In this document: piece after piece, positions 57,776 through 64,000 of the stretch
Numbering within the stretch: the stretch's first letter is position 1
Layout of the letters: each line of letters begins with the position of its first letter
The notes under the pieces: generated by a model
What the model saw: only the letters and a program-made list of their open reading frames with translations
What the model was told of the DNA's origin: nothing
Database searches by the model: none
Position numbers and translations under genes: made by a program
Assembly (NCBI RefSeq): GCF_000383475.1
Contig: NZ_KB911461.1
Span: 310,001-374,000 of the forward strand
Direction of reading: 5' to 3'
Length of the DNA stretch: 64,000 bases
Source of the DNA: Microbacterium sp. 11MF
GTDB lineage: Bacteria; Actinomycetota; Actinomycetes; Actinomycetales; Microbacteriaceae

Positions 57776-59152
57776 ATGAACACGGGAGTCGACAGCGGTG
57801 CAGGTGTCGTCCTGGGACTGCTGTCGATCATCCTCGGCCTCGCCGTCTACGTCTGGGTCGCCCTCGCACTGTCGGCCGCCTTCCGGAAGATGGGCGAGGA
57901 GTCGTGGCATGCCTGGGTGCCGGTGCTGAACGTCGCCGTCCTCCTCCGTTGGGGCGGGTTCTCGCCCTGGCTCGCCCTCCTCGTGCTCGTCCCCGGCCCC
58001 GGGACCGTAGCGGTGTGGGTGCTGATCGTCGTGACGATCCACCGCCTGAACCCCGGTTTCGGCTACGGCACCGGGATGACGGTGGTCGGTGCGCTGCTGT
58101 TCCCCGTATGGGTCACGATCGTCGGGTTCGGGCCGGCGGAGTGGCGCGGTGCTCGTCCCGCCCACCTGCGACCCGCGTCACCGTCGCCTGCCCCCTCCCC
58201 GCTGTATCCGCCGCTCGACTCGTTCTCCTCGGAGTTCGGCGCCCCGCTCCCGCCGCCGGCGTTCCCCGCACCCGCCGAGCCCGCCCCGGCCGTCCCGCGC
58301 GCCGGGGCGACACCGCAGCCCCCGGCATCCGTCGCCCCGGAGCCGTGGACGCCGGTGGCGCACGATGCGCCCGCGGTCGAGCAGTCCGCTCCCGACGAGG
58401 CGCCTCTCGAGCAGCCCGATCCCACGTCACCGAATCCGACCTTCCGTTCCGAGTCGCCCTGGCGGGAGGACGTGGACGAGGTGTCCGCGGTGTCGCCTGC
58501 GCCCTTCCCGCCGAACGCAGCCCGCGGCGGGGCCGTCGATCCCGCCGCCGACCCGGGGATCATCTCCGCGGTTCCGGGCCGCGACGAGGCACCCGTCGCC
58601 TGGGTGCGCCCGGCTGCGGTGGGAGCCGACCGCGACGAGAGCGACGTGTTCCCGGAACTGACCGACGAGGTGTCCGCCGTGGCGGGCTCGCCGGCGGCGG
58701 GCGCGCCCGTCGCGGCGACGTCGTCGGTGTCGGCCCAGGAGCGCGTGCGCGACGAGGCCGATGTCGCTCCGATGGACGACGAGCTCGAACGCACGGTCGT
58801 CGTCCGGCGTGGCCACGCCCGGTGGGAGCTCGTGCTCCCGGACGGGGCGACCGTGCCGCTGTCGGGAGACGTCGTCGTCCTCGGGCGCAACCCCGTCGCC
58901 GACCCCGCGCATCCTCGGGCGCAGCTCGTGGCGATCGCCGATCCGACGCGCACGGTGTCGAAGACCCACGCGCGTCTGGAACGTCGTGGCGACACGTGGC
59001 GCATCGTCGATCTGGGCTCGACGAACGGCATCCTGCTGCCGAATCTCGGGGCGGACGTCGAGGTCGAACCGGGCGTCGACGCCGAGGTCGCCGATCGCTT
59101 CCTGCTCGGTGACGCATCGATCCGGCTGCAGCGGGTGGATGCCGGTTCCTGA
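57776..59152 (+). CDS. Membrane protein with C-terminal FHA domain (DUF5684-like N-terminus)
   Basis: Protein of 458 residues. Residues 8-118 hold about three or four transmembrane helices and the motif AFRKMGEESWHAWVPVLNV, which resembles DUF5684/signal-peptidase-like membrane proteins. A long Pro/Ala/Glu-rich cytoplasmic linker (about 125-335) follows. The C-terminal FHA domain (365-445) keeps phosphothreonine-binding residues R371 (LGRNP), S395 and H398 (SKTHARL) and N417 (GSTNG). T340 in ELERTVVVRR is a candidate phosphothreonine just before the domain. It likely reads Ser/Thr-kinase signals at the membrane, possibly in cell-wall growth; the kinase is not in this window. Confidence 0.85.
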   Translation: MNTGVDSGAGVVLGLLSIILGLAVYVWVALALSAAFRKMGEESWHAWVPVLNVAVLLRWGGFSPWLALLVLVPGPGTVAVWVLIVVTIHRLNPGFGYGTGMTVVGALLFPVWVTIVGFGPAEWRGARPAHLRPASPSPAPSPLYPPLDSFSSEFGAPLPPPAFPAPAEPAPAVPRAGATPQPPASVAPEPWTPVAHDAPAVEQSAPDEAPLEQPDPTSPNPTFRSESPWREDVDEVSAVSPAPFPPNAARGGAVDPAADPGIISAVPGRDEAPVAWVRPAAVGADRDESDVFPELTDEVSAVAGSPAAGAPVAATSSVSAQERVRDEADVAPMDDELERTVVVRRGHARWELVLPDGATVPLSGDVVVLGRNPVADPAHPRAQLVAIADPTRTVSKTHARLERRGDTWRIVDLGSTNGILLPNLGADVEVEPGVDAEVADRFLLGDASIRLQRVDAGS

Positions 59153-59199
59153 GGCTCGAGGACCGTCACCTGAGCACTCGCGGTGAACACCGGCCTCGT

Positions 59200-59229
59200 T
59201 TGACCCGGGTTCGCGATCCCGCGTATCAT
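59200..59229 (+). promoter_or_regulatory. Promoter of the str operon
   Basis: TTGACC (59200-59205) and TATCAT (59224-59229) with an 18-base spacer fit the housekeeping consensus. They lie in a 305-base gap upstream of rpsL. The remaining leader of about 225 bases is untranslated and contains at least one small perfect hairpin, GTGGT-GAA-ACCAC (59380-59392). Confidence 0.7.
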
Positions 59230-59457
59230 TGACCGGGTGTGCGCATACGCGCGCCCTGCGACATGCCTCGGTTCGGAGCAGGCGAGGCGAACGCATCCAG
59301 GGACAGGGCCTGCGAACAGGTCACCCCCACGGCATATCCATCACCCCGCACGTCGCACTCGCGGCGCGCTGATGGATCTGTGGTGAAACCACGAACGCTG
59401 TCACCGTGCAGCACCTGTGCGAGGCGAGAGCCGAGCGCAGATCGACAAGGAGAGAAC

Positions 59458-59826
59458 GTGCCAACCATTCAGCAGTTGGTTCGCAAGGGTCGCTCGCCGA
59501 AGGTCACCAAGACCAAGGCGCCCGCCCTGAAGGCGAACCCGCAGCAGGCGGGTGTCTGCACCCGCGTGTACACGACCACGCCCAAGAAGCCGAACTCGGC
59601 GATGCGCAAGGTCGCCCGTGTGAAGCTCCGCAACGGGACCGAGGTCACCGCCTACATCCCCGGTGAGGGCCACAACCTGCAGGAGCACTCGCTCGTGCTG
59701 GTCCGTGGTGGTCGTGTCAAGGACCTCCCCGGTGTGCGTTACAAGATCGTCCGCGGCGCCCTGGACACCCAGGCCGTCAAGAACCGTAAGCAGGCTCGCA
59801 GCCGCTACGGCGCCAAGAAGGGTTGA
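59458..59826 (+). CDS. rpsL: 30S ribosomal protein S12
   Basis: Decoding-centre protein of 122 residues, starting with GTG at 59458 after [22 protein letters not shown] opens the protein. The streptomycin loop [13 protein letters not shown] has wild-type K43, and the second loop [14 protein letters not shown] has the wild-type lysine too, so streptomycin sensitivity is expected from this gene. The frame is open upstream through the leader, but that part is not conserved. First gene of rpsL-rpsG-fusA-tuf; rpsG starts five bases after its stop. Confidence 0.98.
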   Translation: MPTIQQLVRKGRSPKVTKTKAPALKANPQQAGVCTRVYTTTPKKPNSAMRKVARVKLRNGTEVTAYIPGEGHNLQEHSLVLVRGGRVKDLPGVRYKIVRGALDTQAVKNRKQARSRYGAKKG

Positions 59827-59831
59827 GTTAG

Positions 59832-60302
59832 ATGCCTCGCAAGGGACCCGCACCCCGCCGCGTCGTCGTCAACGACCCGGTCTACGGTGCTCCGATCGTC
59901 ACCCAGCTGGTGAACAAGATCCTCGTCGATGGCAAGAAGTCCATCGCCGAGGCCATCGTCTACAACGCCCTCAAGGGCGTCGAGGCGAAGAACGGCCAGG
60001 ACGCCGTCGCGACGCTCAAGAAGGCGCTCGACAACGTCCGCCCCACCCTCGAGGTCAAGAGCCGCCGTGTCGGTGGCTCGACCTACCAGGTTCCCGTCGA
60101 GGTCAAGCCGCACCGTGCGAACACGCTCGCGCTGCGCTGGCTCGTCTCGTACGCGAAGGGTCGCCGTGAGAAGACCATGACCGAGCGCCTCCAGAACGAG
60201 ATCCTGGATGCCTCGAACGGCCTCGGTGCCGCGGTGAAGCGCCGCGAGGACACCCACAAGATGGCCGAGTCGAACCGCGCCTTCGCGCACTACCGCTGGT
60301 AA
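59832..60302 (+). CDS. rpsG: 30S ribosomal protein S7
   Basis: 16S rRNA-binding protein that nucleates the 30S head, 156 residues as usual. It starts [10 protein letters not shown] and contains the conserved [39 protein letters not shown] and [17 protein letters not shown]. It ends [14 protein letters not shown], the typical bacterial C-terminus. In E. coli S7 represses the str operon by binding the rpsL-rpsG gap; here that gap is only five bases, so such control would need another site. Confidence 0.98.
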   Translation: MPRKGPAPRRVVVNDPVYGAPIVTQLVNKILVDGKKSIAEAIVYNALKGVEAKNGQDAVATLKKALDNVRPTLEVKSRRVGGSTYQVPVEVKPHRANTLALRWLVSYAKGRREKTMTERLQNEILDASNGLGAAVKRREDTHKMAESNRAFAHYRW

Positions 60303-60312
60303 TCAGCACCTC

Positions 60313-60345
60313 GGTGACCGGCCGGGCAACCCCCGGCCGGTCACC
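60313..60345 (+). terminator. Strong hairpin between rpsG and fusA
   Basis: GGTGACCGGCCGGG (60313-60326) and CCCGGCCGGTCACC (60332-60345) form a perfect 14-base stem with loop CAACC, 10 bases after the rpsG stop and 34 before fusA. It may partly end transcription, protect the upstream mRNA, or act as an attenuator in the operon. Confidence 0.6.
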
Positions 60346-60379
60346 TCGCGACATCCGTCACTACACGTAAGGACACCCC

Positions 60380-62494
60380 GTGGCACAAGAAGTGCTCACC
60401 GACCTCAACAAGGTCCGCAACATCGGCATCATGGCGCACATCGATGCCGGCAAGACGACGACGACCGAGCGCATCCTCTTCTACACGGGTGTCAACCACA
60501 AGCTGGGCGAGACCCACGACGGCGCCTCGACCACCGACTGGATGGAGCAGGAGAAGGAGCGCGGCATCACGATCACGTCTGCCGCCGTGACCTGCTTCTG
60601 GAACAAGAACCAGATCAACATCATCGACACCCCCGGTCACGTCGACTTCACGGTCGAGGTGGAGCGCTCGCTCCGCGTCCTCGACGGTGCCGTCGCCGTC
60701 TTCGACGGCAAGGAGGGCGTCGAGCCCCAGTCCGAGACCGTGTGGCGTCAGGCCGACAAGTACGACGTCCCCCGCATCTGCTTCGTCAACAAGATGGACA
60801 AGCTCGGCGCGGACTTCTACTTCACCGTCGAGACCATCATCAAGCGCCTCGGTGCCAAGCCGCTCGTGCTGCAGCTCCCGATCGGTGCCGAGAACGACTT
60901 CGTCGGCGTCATCGACCTCGTCGAGATGCGCGCACTGGTGTGGCCCGGTGACTCCAAGGGTGACGTCACCATGGGCGCCAAGTACGAGGTCCAGGAGATC
61001 CCCGCCGACCTCAAGGACCGCGCTGACGAGTACCGTCAGAAGCTCCTCGAGACCGTCGCCGAGTCCGACGACGAGCTGCTCGAGAAGTTCTTCGGCGGCG
61101 AAGAGCTGAGCCTGGCCGAGATCAAGGGCGCCATCCGCAAGATGACCGTCGCCGGCGAGCTCTACCCCGTGCTCTGCGGCTCCGCGTTCAAGAACCGCGG
61201 CGTCCAGCCGATGCTCGACGCGGTCGTCGACTACCTCCCGTCGCCCCTGGACGTGCCCGCCATCGAGGCGCACGACCCGAAGGACGAGGAGAAGGTCATC
61301 GAGCGTCACCCCGACGCCAACGACCCGTTCGCCGCGCTGGCCTTCAAGGTCGCCGTGCACCCGTTCTTCGGCCGCCTGACCTACATCCGCGTCTACTCGG
61401 GTCAGCTCGACTCGGGTGCGCAGGTCATCAACTCGACCAAGGGCAAGAAGGAGCGCATCGGGAAGATCTTCCAGATGCACGCCAACAAGGAGAACCCGGT
61501 CGACGCGGTCACCGCCGGCAACATCTACGCCGTCATCGGCCTGAAGGACACCACCACCGGTGACACCCTGGCCGACCCGAACGAGCCGGTCGTCCTCGAG
61601 TCGATGACGTTCCCCGAGCCCGTCATCGAGGTCGCCATCGAGCCGAAGACCAAGGCCGACCAGGAGAAGCTGGGCATCGCGATCCAGAAGCTCGCCGAAG
61701 AGGACCCGACGTTCCGCACCGAGCTCAACCCCGAGACCGGTCAGACCGTCATCAAGGGCATGGGCGAGCTGCACCTCGACATCCTCGTCGACCGCATGAA
61801 GCGCGAGTTCCGCGTCGAGGCGAACGTCGGCAAGCCGCAGGTCGCGTACCGCGAGACGATCAAGAAGACCGTCGAGCGTCACGACTACACGCACAAGAAG
61901 CAGACCGGTGGTTCGGGTCAGTTCGCGAAGATCCAGTTCGCCCTCGAGCCCCTCGAGGTCACGCCGGACAAGATCTACGAGTTCGAGAACAAGGTCACCG
62001 GTGGCCGCATCCCGCGCGAGTACATCGAGCCCACCAACCAGGGCTTCCAGGACGCCATGCAGGTCGGCGTGCTCGCCGGCTTCCCCATGGTGGGTGTCAA
62101 GGCGATCCTGACCGATGGCGCGTCGCACGACGTCGACTCGTCCGAGATGGCGTTCAAGATCGCCGGCTCGATGGGCTTCAAGGAGGCCGTCCGCAAGGCG
62201 AACCCCGTTCTCCTCGAGCCGCTCATGGCGGTCGAGGTCCGTACTCCCGAGGAGTACATGGGCGACGTCATCGGCGACCTGAACTCGCGTCGTGGCCAGA
62301 TCCAGTCCATGGAGGACGGTGCGGGCATCAAGATCGTCCGCGCCCTCGTCCCCCTGTCGGAGATGTTCGGCTACATCGGTGACCTGCGCTCGAAGACCTC
62401 GGGTCGCGCGGTCTACGCGATGGAGTTCGACAGCTACTCCGAGGTCCCCCGCGCGGTGGCCGACGAGATCGTCCAGAAGACCAAGGGCGAGTAA
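60380..62494 (+). CDS. fusA: Elongation factor G
   Basis: Translocation GTPase of 704 residues with a GTG start. The P-loop [13 protein letters not shown] lies at residues 19-31, switch region [10 protein letters not shown] follows, G3 is DTPGHVDF and G4 NKMDK. The domain IV tip and the late [18 protein letters not shown] and [15 protein letters not shown] segments are canonical. Fusidic-acid-contact residues look normal. Bias toward C-ending codons indicates high expression. It shares the str operon with rpsL and rpsG, and a hairpin followed by a separate leader precedes tuf. Confidence 0.98.
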   Translation: MAQEVLTDLNKVRNIGIMAHIDAGKTTTTERILFYTGVNHKLGETHDGASTTDWMEQEKERGITITSAAVTCFWNKNQINIIDTPGHVDFTVEVERSLRVLDGAVAVFDGKEGVEPQSETVWRQADKYDVPRICFVNKMDKLGADFYFTVETIIKRLGAKPLVLQLPIGAENDFVGVIDLVEMRALVWPGDSKGDVTMGAKYEVQEIPADLKDRADEYRQKLLETVAESDDELLEKFFGGEELSLAEIKGAIRKMTVAGELYPVLCGSAFKNRGVQPMLDAVVDYLPSPLDVPAIEAHDPKDEEKVIERHPDANDPFAALAFKVAVHPFFGRLTYIRVYSGQLDSGAQVINSTKGKKERIGKIFQMHANKENPVDAVTAGNIYAVIGLKDTTTGDTLADPNEPVVLESMTFPEPVIEVAIEPKTKADQEKLGIAIQKLAEEDPTFRTELNPETGQTVIKGMGELHLDILVDRMKREFRVEANVGKPQVAYRETIKKTVERHDYTHKKQTGGSGQFAKIQFALEPLEVTPDKIYEFENKVTGGRIPREYIEPTNQGFQDAMQVGVLAGFPMVGVKAILTDGASHDVDSSEMAFKIAGSMGFKEAVRKANPVLLEPLMAVEVRTPEEYMGDVIGDLNSRRGQIQSMEDGAGIKIVRALVPLSEMFGYIGDLRSKTSGRAVYAMEFDSYSEVPRAVADEIVQKTKGE

Positions 62495-62505
62495 CACCCG
62501 CTCTT

Positions 62506-62537
62506 CGGATGCCGGGGGCCCCGGCCCTCGGCATCCG
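62506..62537 (+). terminator. Hairpin between fusA and tuf
   Basis: CGGATGCCGGGGGCC (62506-62520) and GGCCCTCGGCATCCG (62523-62537) pair over nearly 15 bases with one wobble; the innermost pairs must open to form a loop. It lies 12 bases after fusA and likely separates tuf as its own unit, at least partly. Confidence 0.7.
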
Positions 62538-62642
62538 CCCAAACTGAATATCGTCACGTCAACTACACTGACAACATCCCCGTAGAAACCCGGTCGCAAT
62601 CCAGCGCCCGGATGACTACACGACAGTCCTGAGGAGGACCCA

Positions 62643-63833
62643 GTGGCCAAGGCCAAGTTCGAGCGGACCAAGCCGCACGTCAACATCGGAACGATCGGTC
62701 ACGTCGACCACGGCAAGACCACGCTCACCGCTGCCATCTCGAAGGTGCTCGCCGACAAGTTCCCGTCGGCCACCAACGTGCAGCGTGACTTCGCGTCGAT
62801 CGACTCCGCTCCCGAAGAGCGCCAGCGTGGTATCACGATCAACATCTCGCACGTCGAGTACGAGACCCCGAAGCGTCACTACGCGCACGTCGACGCGCCG
62901 GGTCACGCTGACTACATCAAGAACATGATCACCGGTGCTGCCCAGATGGACGGCGCGATCCTCGTGGTCGCCGCCACCGACGGCCCGATGGCTCAGACGC
63001 GTGAGCACGTCCTGCTCGCCAAGCAGGTCGGCGTGCCGTACCTGATGGTCGCGCTGAACAAGGCCGACATGGTCGACGACGAGGAGATCCTGGAGCTCGT
63101 CGAGCTCGAGGTCTCCGAGCTGCTCGCCTCGCAGGGCTTCGCCGAGGACGCTCCGGTCGTCCGCGTCTCGGGCCTCAAGGCGCTCGAGGGCGACGAGAAG
63201 TGGGTCCAGTCGATCCTCGACCTCATGGAGGCCGCGGACGAGAACATCCCCGACCCCGTGCGTGACAAGGACAAGCCGTTCCTCATGCCGATCGAGGACG
63301 TCTTCACGATCACCGGTCGTGGAACGGTCGTCACCGGTCGCGCCGAGCGTGGCACCCTCGCCATCAACTCCGAGGTCGAGATCGTCGGCATCCGCCCGAC
63401 GCAGAAGACCACGGTCACGGGTATCGAGATGTTCCACAAGCAGCTCGACGAGGCCTGGGCCGGCGAGAACTGTGGTCTGCTCCTCCGTGGTCTCAAGCGT
63501 GACGACGTCGAGCGTGGCCAGGTCGTCGTGAAGCCGGGTTCGGTTACGCCGCACACCAACTTCGAGGGCACTGCTTACATCCTCTCGAAGGAGGAGGGTG
63601 GCCGTCACAACCCCTTCTACACGAACTACCGCCCGCAGTTCTACTTCCGCACCACGGACGTCACCGGCGTCATCTCGCTGCCCGAGGGCACCGAGATGGT
63701 CATGCCCGGTGACACCACGGACATGACGGTGGAGCTCATCCAGCCCATCGCCATGGAAGATGGACTCGGCTTCGCGATCCGTGAGGGTGGCCGCACCGTC
63801 GGCGCCGGCACGGTGACCAAGATCATCAAGTAA
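62643..63833 (+). CDS. tuf: Elongation factor Tu
   Basis: Aminoacyl-tRNA carrier GTPase of 396 residues with a GTG start after [16 protein letters not shown] is at residues 19-27, [14 protein letters not shown] is switch I, DAPGHADY is G3, NKADM is G4 and VSGLKAL holds the G5 position (S in VSG, as usual SA is replaced by SG). Domain III ends [14 protein letters not shown]. The 148-base gap from fusA with its own leader suggests an extra promoter; AACTACACTG around 62560-62570 is a weak -10 candidate. Confidence 0.98.
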   Translation: MAKAKFERTKPHVNIGTIGHVDHGKTTLTAAISKVLADKFPSATNVQRDFASIDSAPEERQRGITINISHVEYETPKRHYAHVDAPGHADYIKNMITGAAQMDGAILVVAATDGPMAQTREHVLLAKQVGVPYLMVALNKADMVDDEEILELVELEVSELLASQGFAEDAPVVRVSGLKALEGDEKWVQSILDLMEAADENIPDPVRDKDKPFLMPIEDVFTITGRGTVVTGRAERGTLAINSEVEIVGIRPTQKTTVTGIEMFHKQLDEAWAGENCGLLLRGLKRDDVERGQVVVKPGSVTPHTNFEGTAYILSKEEGGRHNPFYTNYRPQFYFRTTDVTGVISLPEGTEMVMPGDTTDMTVELIQPIAMEDGLGFAIREGGRTVGAGTVTKIIK

Positions 63834-63853
63834 GTCCTTTCGGACTCACCGAC

Positions 63854-63883
63854 AAGGGGTCGGGCCTTCGGGCCCGGCCCCTT
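63854..63883 (+). terminator. tuf terminator
   Basis: AAGGGGTCGGGCC (63854-63866), a TTCG tetraloop and GGCCCGGCCCCTT (63871-63883) pair over 13 positions with one G-U. It follows the tuf stop by 20 bases. The extra-stable TTCG loop and the CTTCGTCGTTGCC tail make it a strong intrinsic-type terminator. Confidence 0.88.
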
Positions 63884-63978
63884 CGTCGTTGCCGCAAGGG
63901 GTGCCGCCCGAATCCTCGGCGACCTAGACTGACCGCGCCGCGACACCCGCGCGGGCATCGATGGAGATGAGGGAGAGC

Positions 63979-64000
63979 ATGGGAATCGACGACATCGTGG
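63979..64000 (+). CDS. Start of a small protein, cut by the window end (possibly antitoxin-like)
   Basis: Only the first seven codons, MGIDDIV, are present, with an excellent GGGAGA site six bases upstream. The start resembles small Rv0909/MT0933-type antitoxin family proteins (MGxDDxVNKAK), which are common singletons in actinobacteria, but seven residues cannot settle this. Confidence 0.4.

Noticed and set aside
59239..59457. N-terminal extension of S12 through the operon leader
   Set aside because: S12 is strongly conserved and starts [10 protein letters not shown]; the upstream frame is untranslated leader and overlaps the promoter-proximal region.

Overview
The window is a continuous stretch of actinobacterial chromosome, most likely from Microbacterium or a close relative in the Microbacteriaceae. 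The base composition is very GC-rich with G/C-ending codons. The heptamer GGATGCC / GGCATCC recurs constantly in both coding and intergenic DNA. The gene content fits as well: a DtxR-type iron box, an F-type PxpA/PxpBC cassette, an alpha-E/ATP-grasp/transglutaminase cassette, and split rpoBC and str operons. No prophage, insertion sequence, CRISPR array, tRNA or rRNA was found.

Layout. 1-4.4 kb: the edge of a LicT/BglG-type antiterminator, rlmN, and an iron-boxed ABC uptake operon on the minus strand. 4.4-8.2 kb: aldo/keto reductase, Nudix hydrolase, RNase H, and an oxidoreductase divergent from its likely TetR repressor with a clear palindromic operator. 8.2-12.7 kb: a methylcitrate-cycle operon (GntR-prpD-prpB-prpC) with a structured element between prpD and prpB. 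12.8-16.7 kb: two tandem secreted S55 (SpoIVB-like) paralogues with duplicated upstream motifs. 16.7-22.7 kb: thiolase, enoyl-CoA hydratase, a RidA-like protein, EtfB, EtfA and a membrane cytochrome b with a repeat-bearing N-terminal tail, which together suggest a beta-oxidation/electron-transfer unit. 22.8-31 kb: GNAT, thioesterase, PutA, TetR, a DDAH-family hydrolase and ornithine aminotransferase; the last two plus PutA could take arginine and proline to glutamate. 31-34.7 kb: CP-ATP-grasp, alpha-E and transglutaminase genes facing a 45-residue acidic peptide gene. 35-45.7 kb: a two-component system, MarR/MFS pair, lipase-like hydrolase, lipoate ligase with a rearranged domain order, a solitary beta-class DNA methyltransferase, a membrane protein, an esterase and 5-oxoprolinase PxpA/PxpBC. 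45.7-64 kb: lipoprotein, rpoB-rpoC, a block of membrane, secreted and FHA proteins of unknown role, then rpsL-rpsG-fusA-tuf and the first codons of another gene.

Most operons are tightly packed with ATGA or GTGA stop/start overlaps, and most convergent pairs are separated by strong GC-rich hairpins. Long open frames antisense to rpoB, rpoC, putA and others are composition artefacts and are not annotated. All functions are from sequence motifs read by eye; no database search was run.
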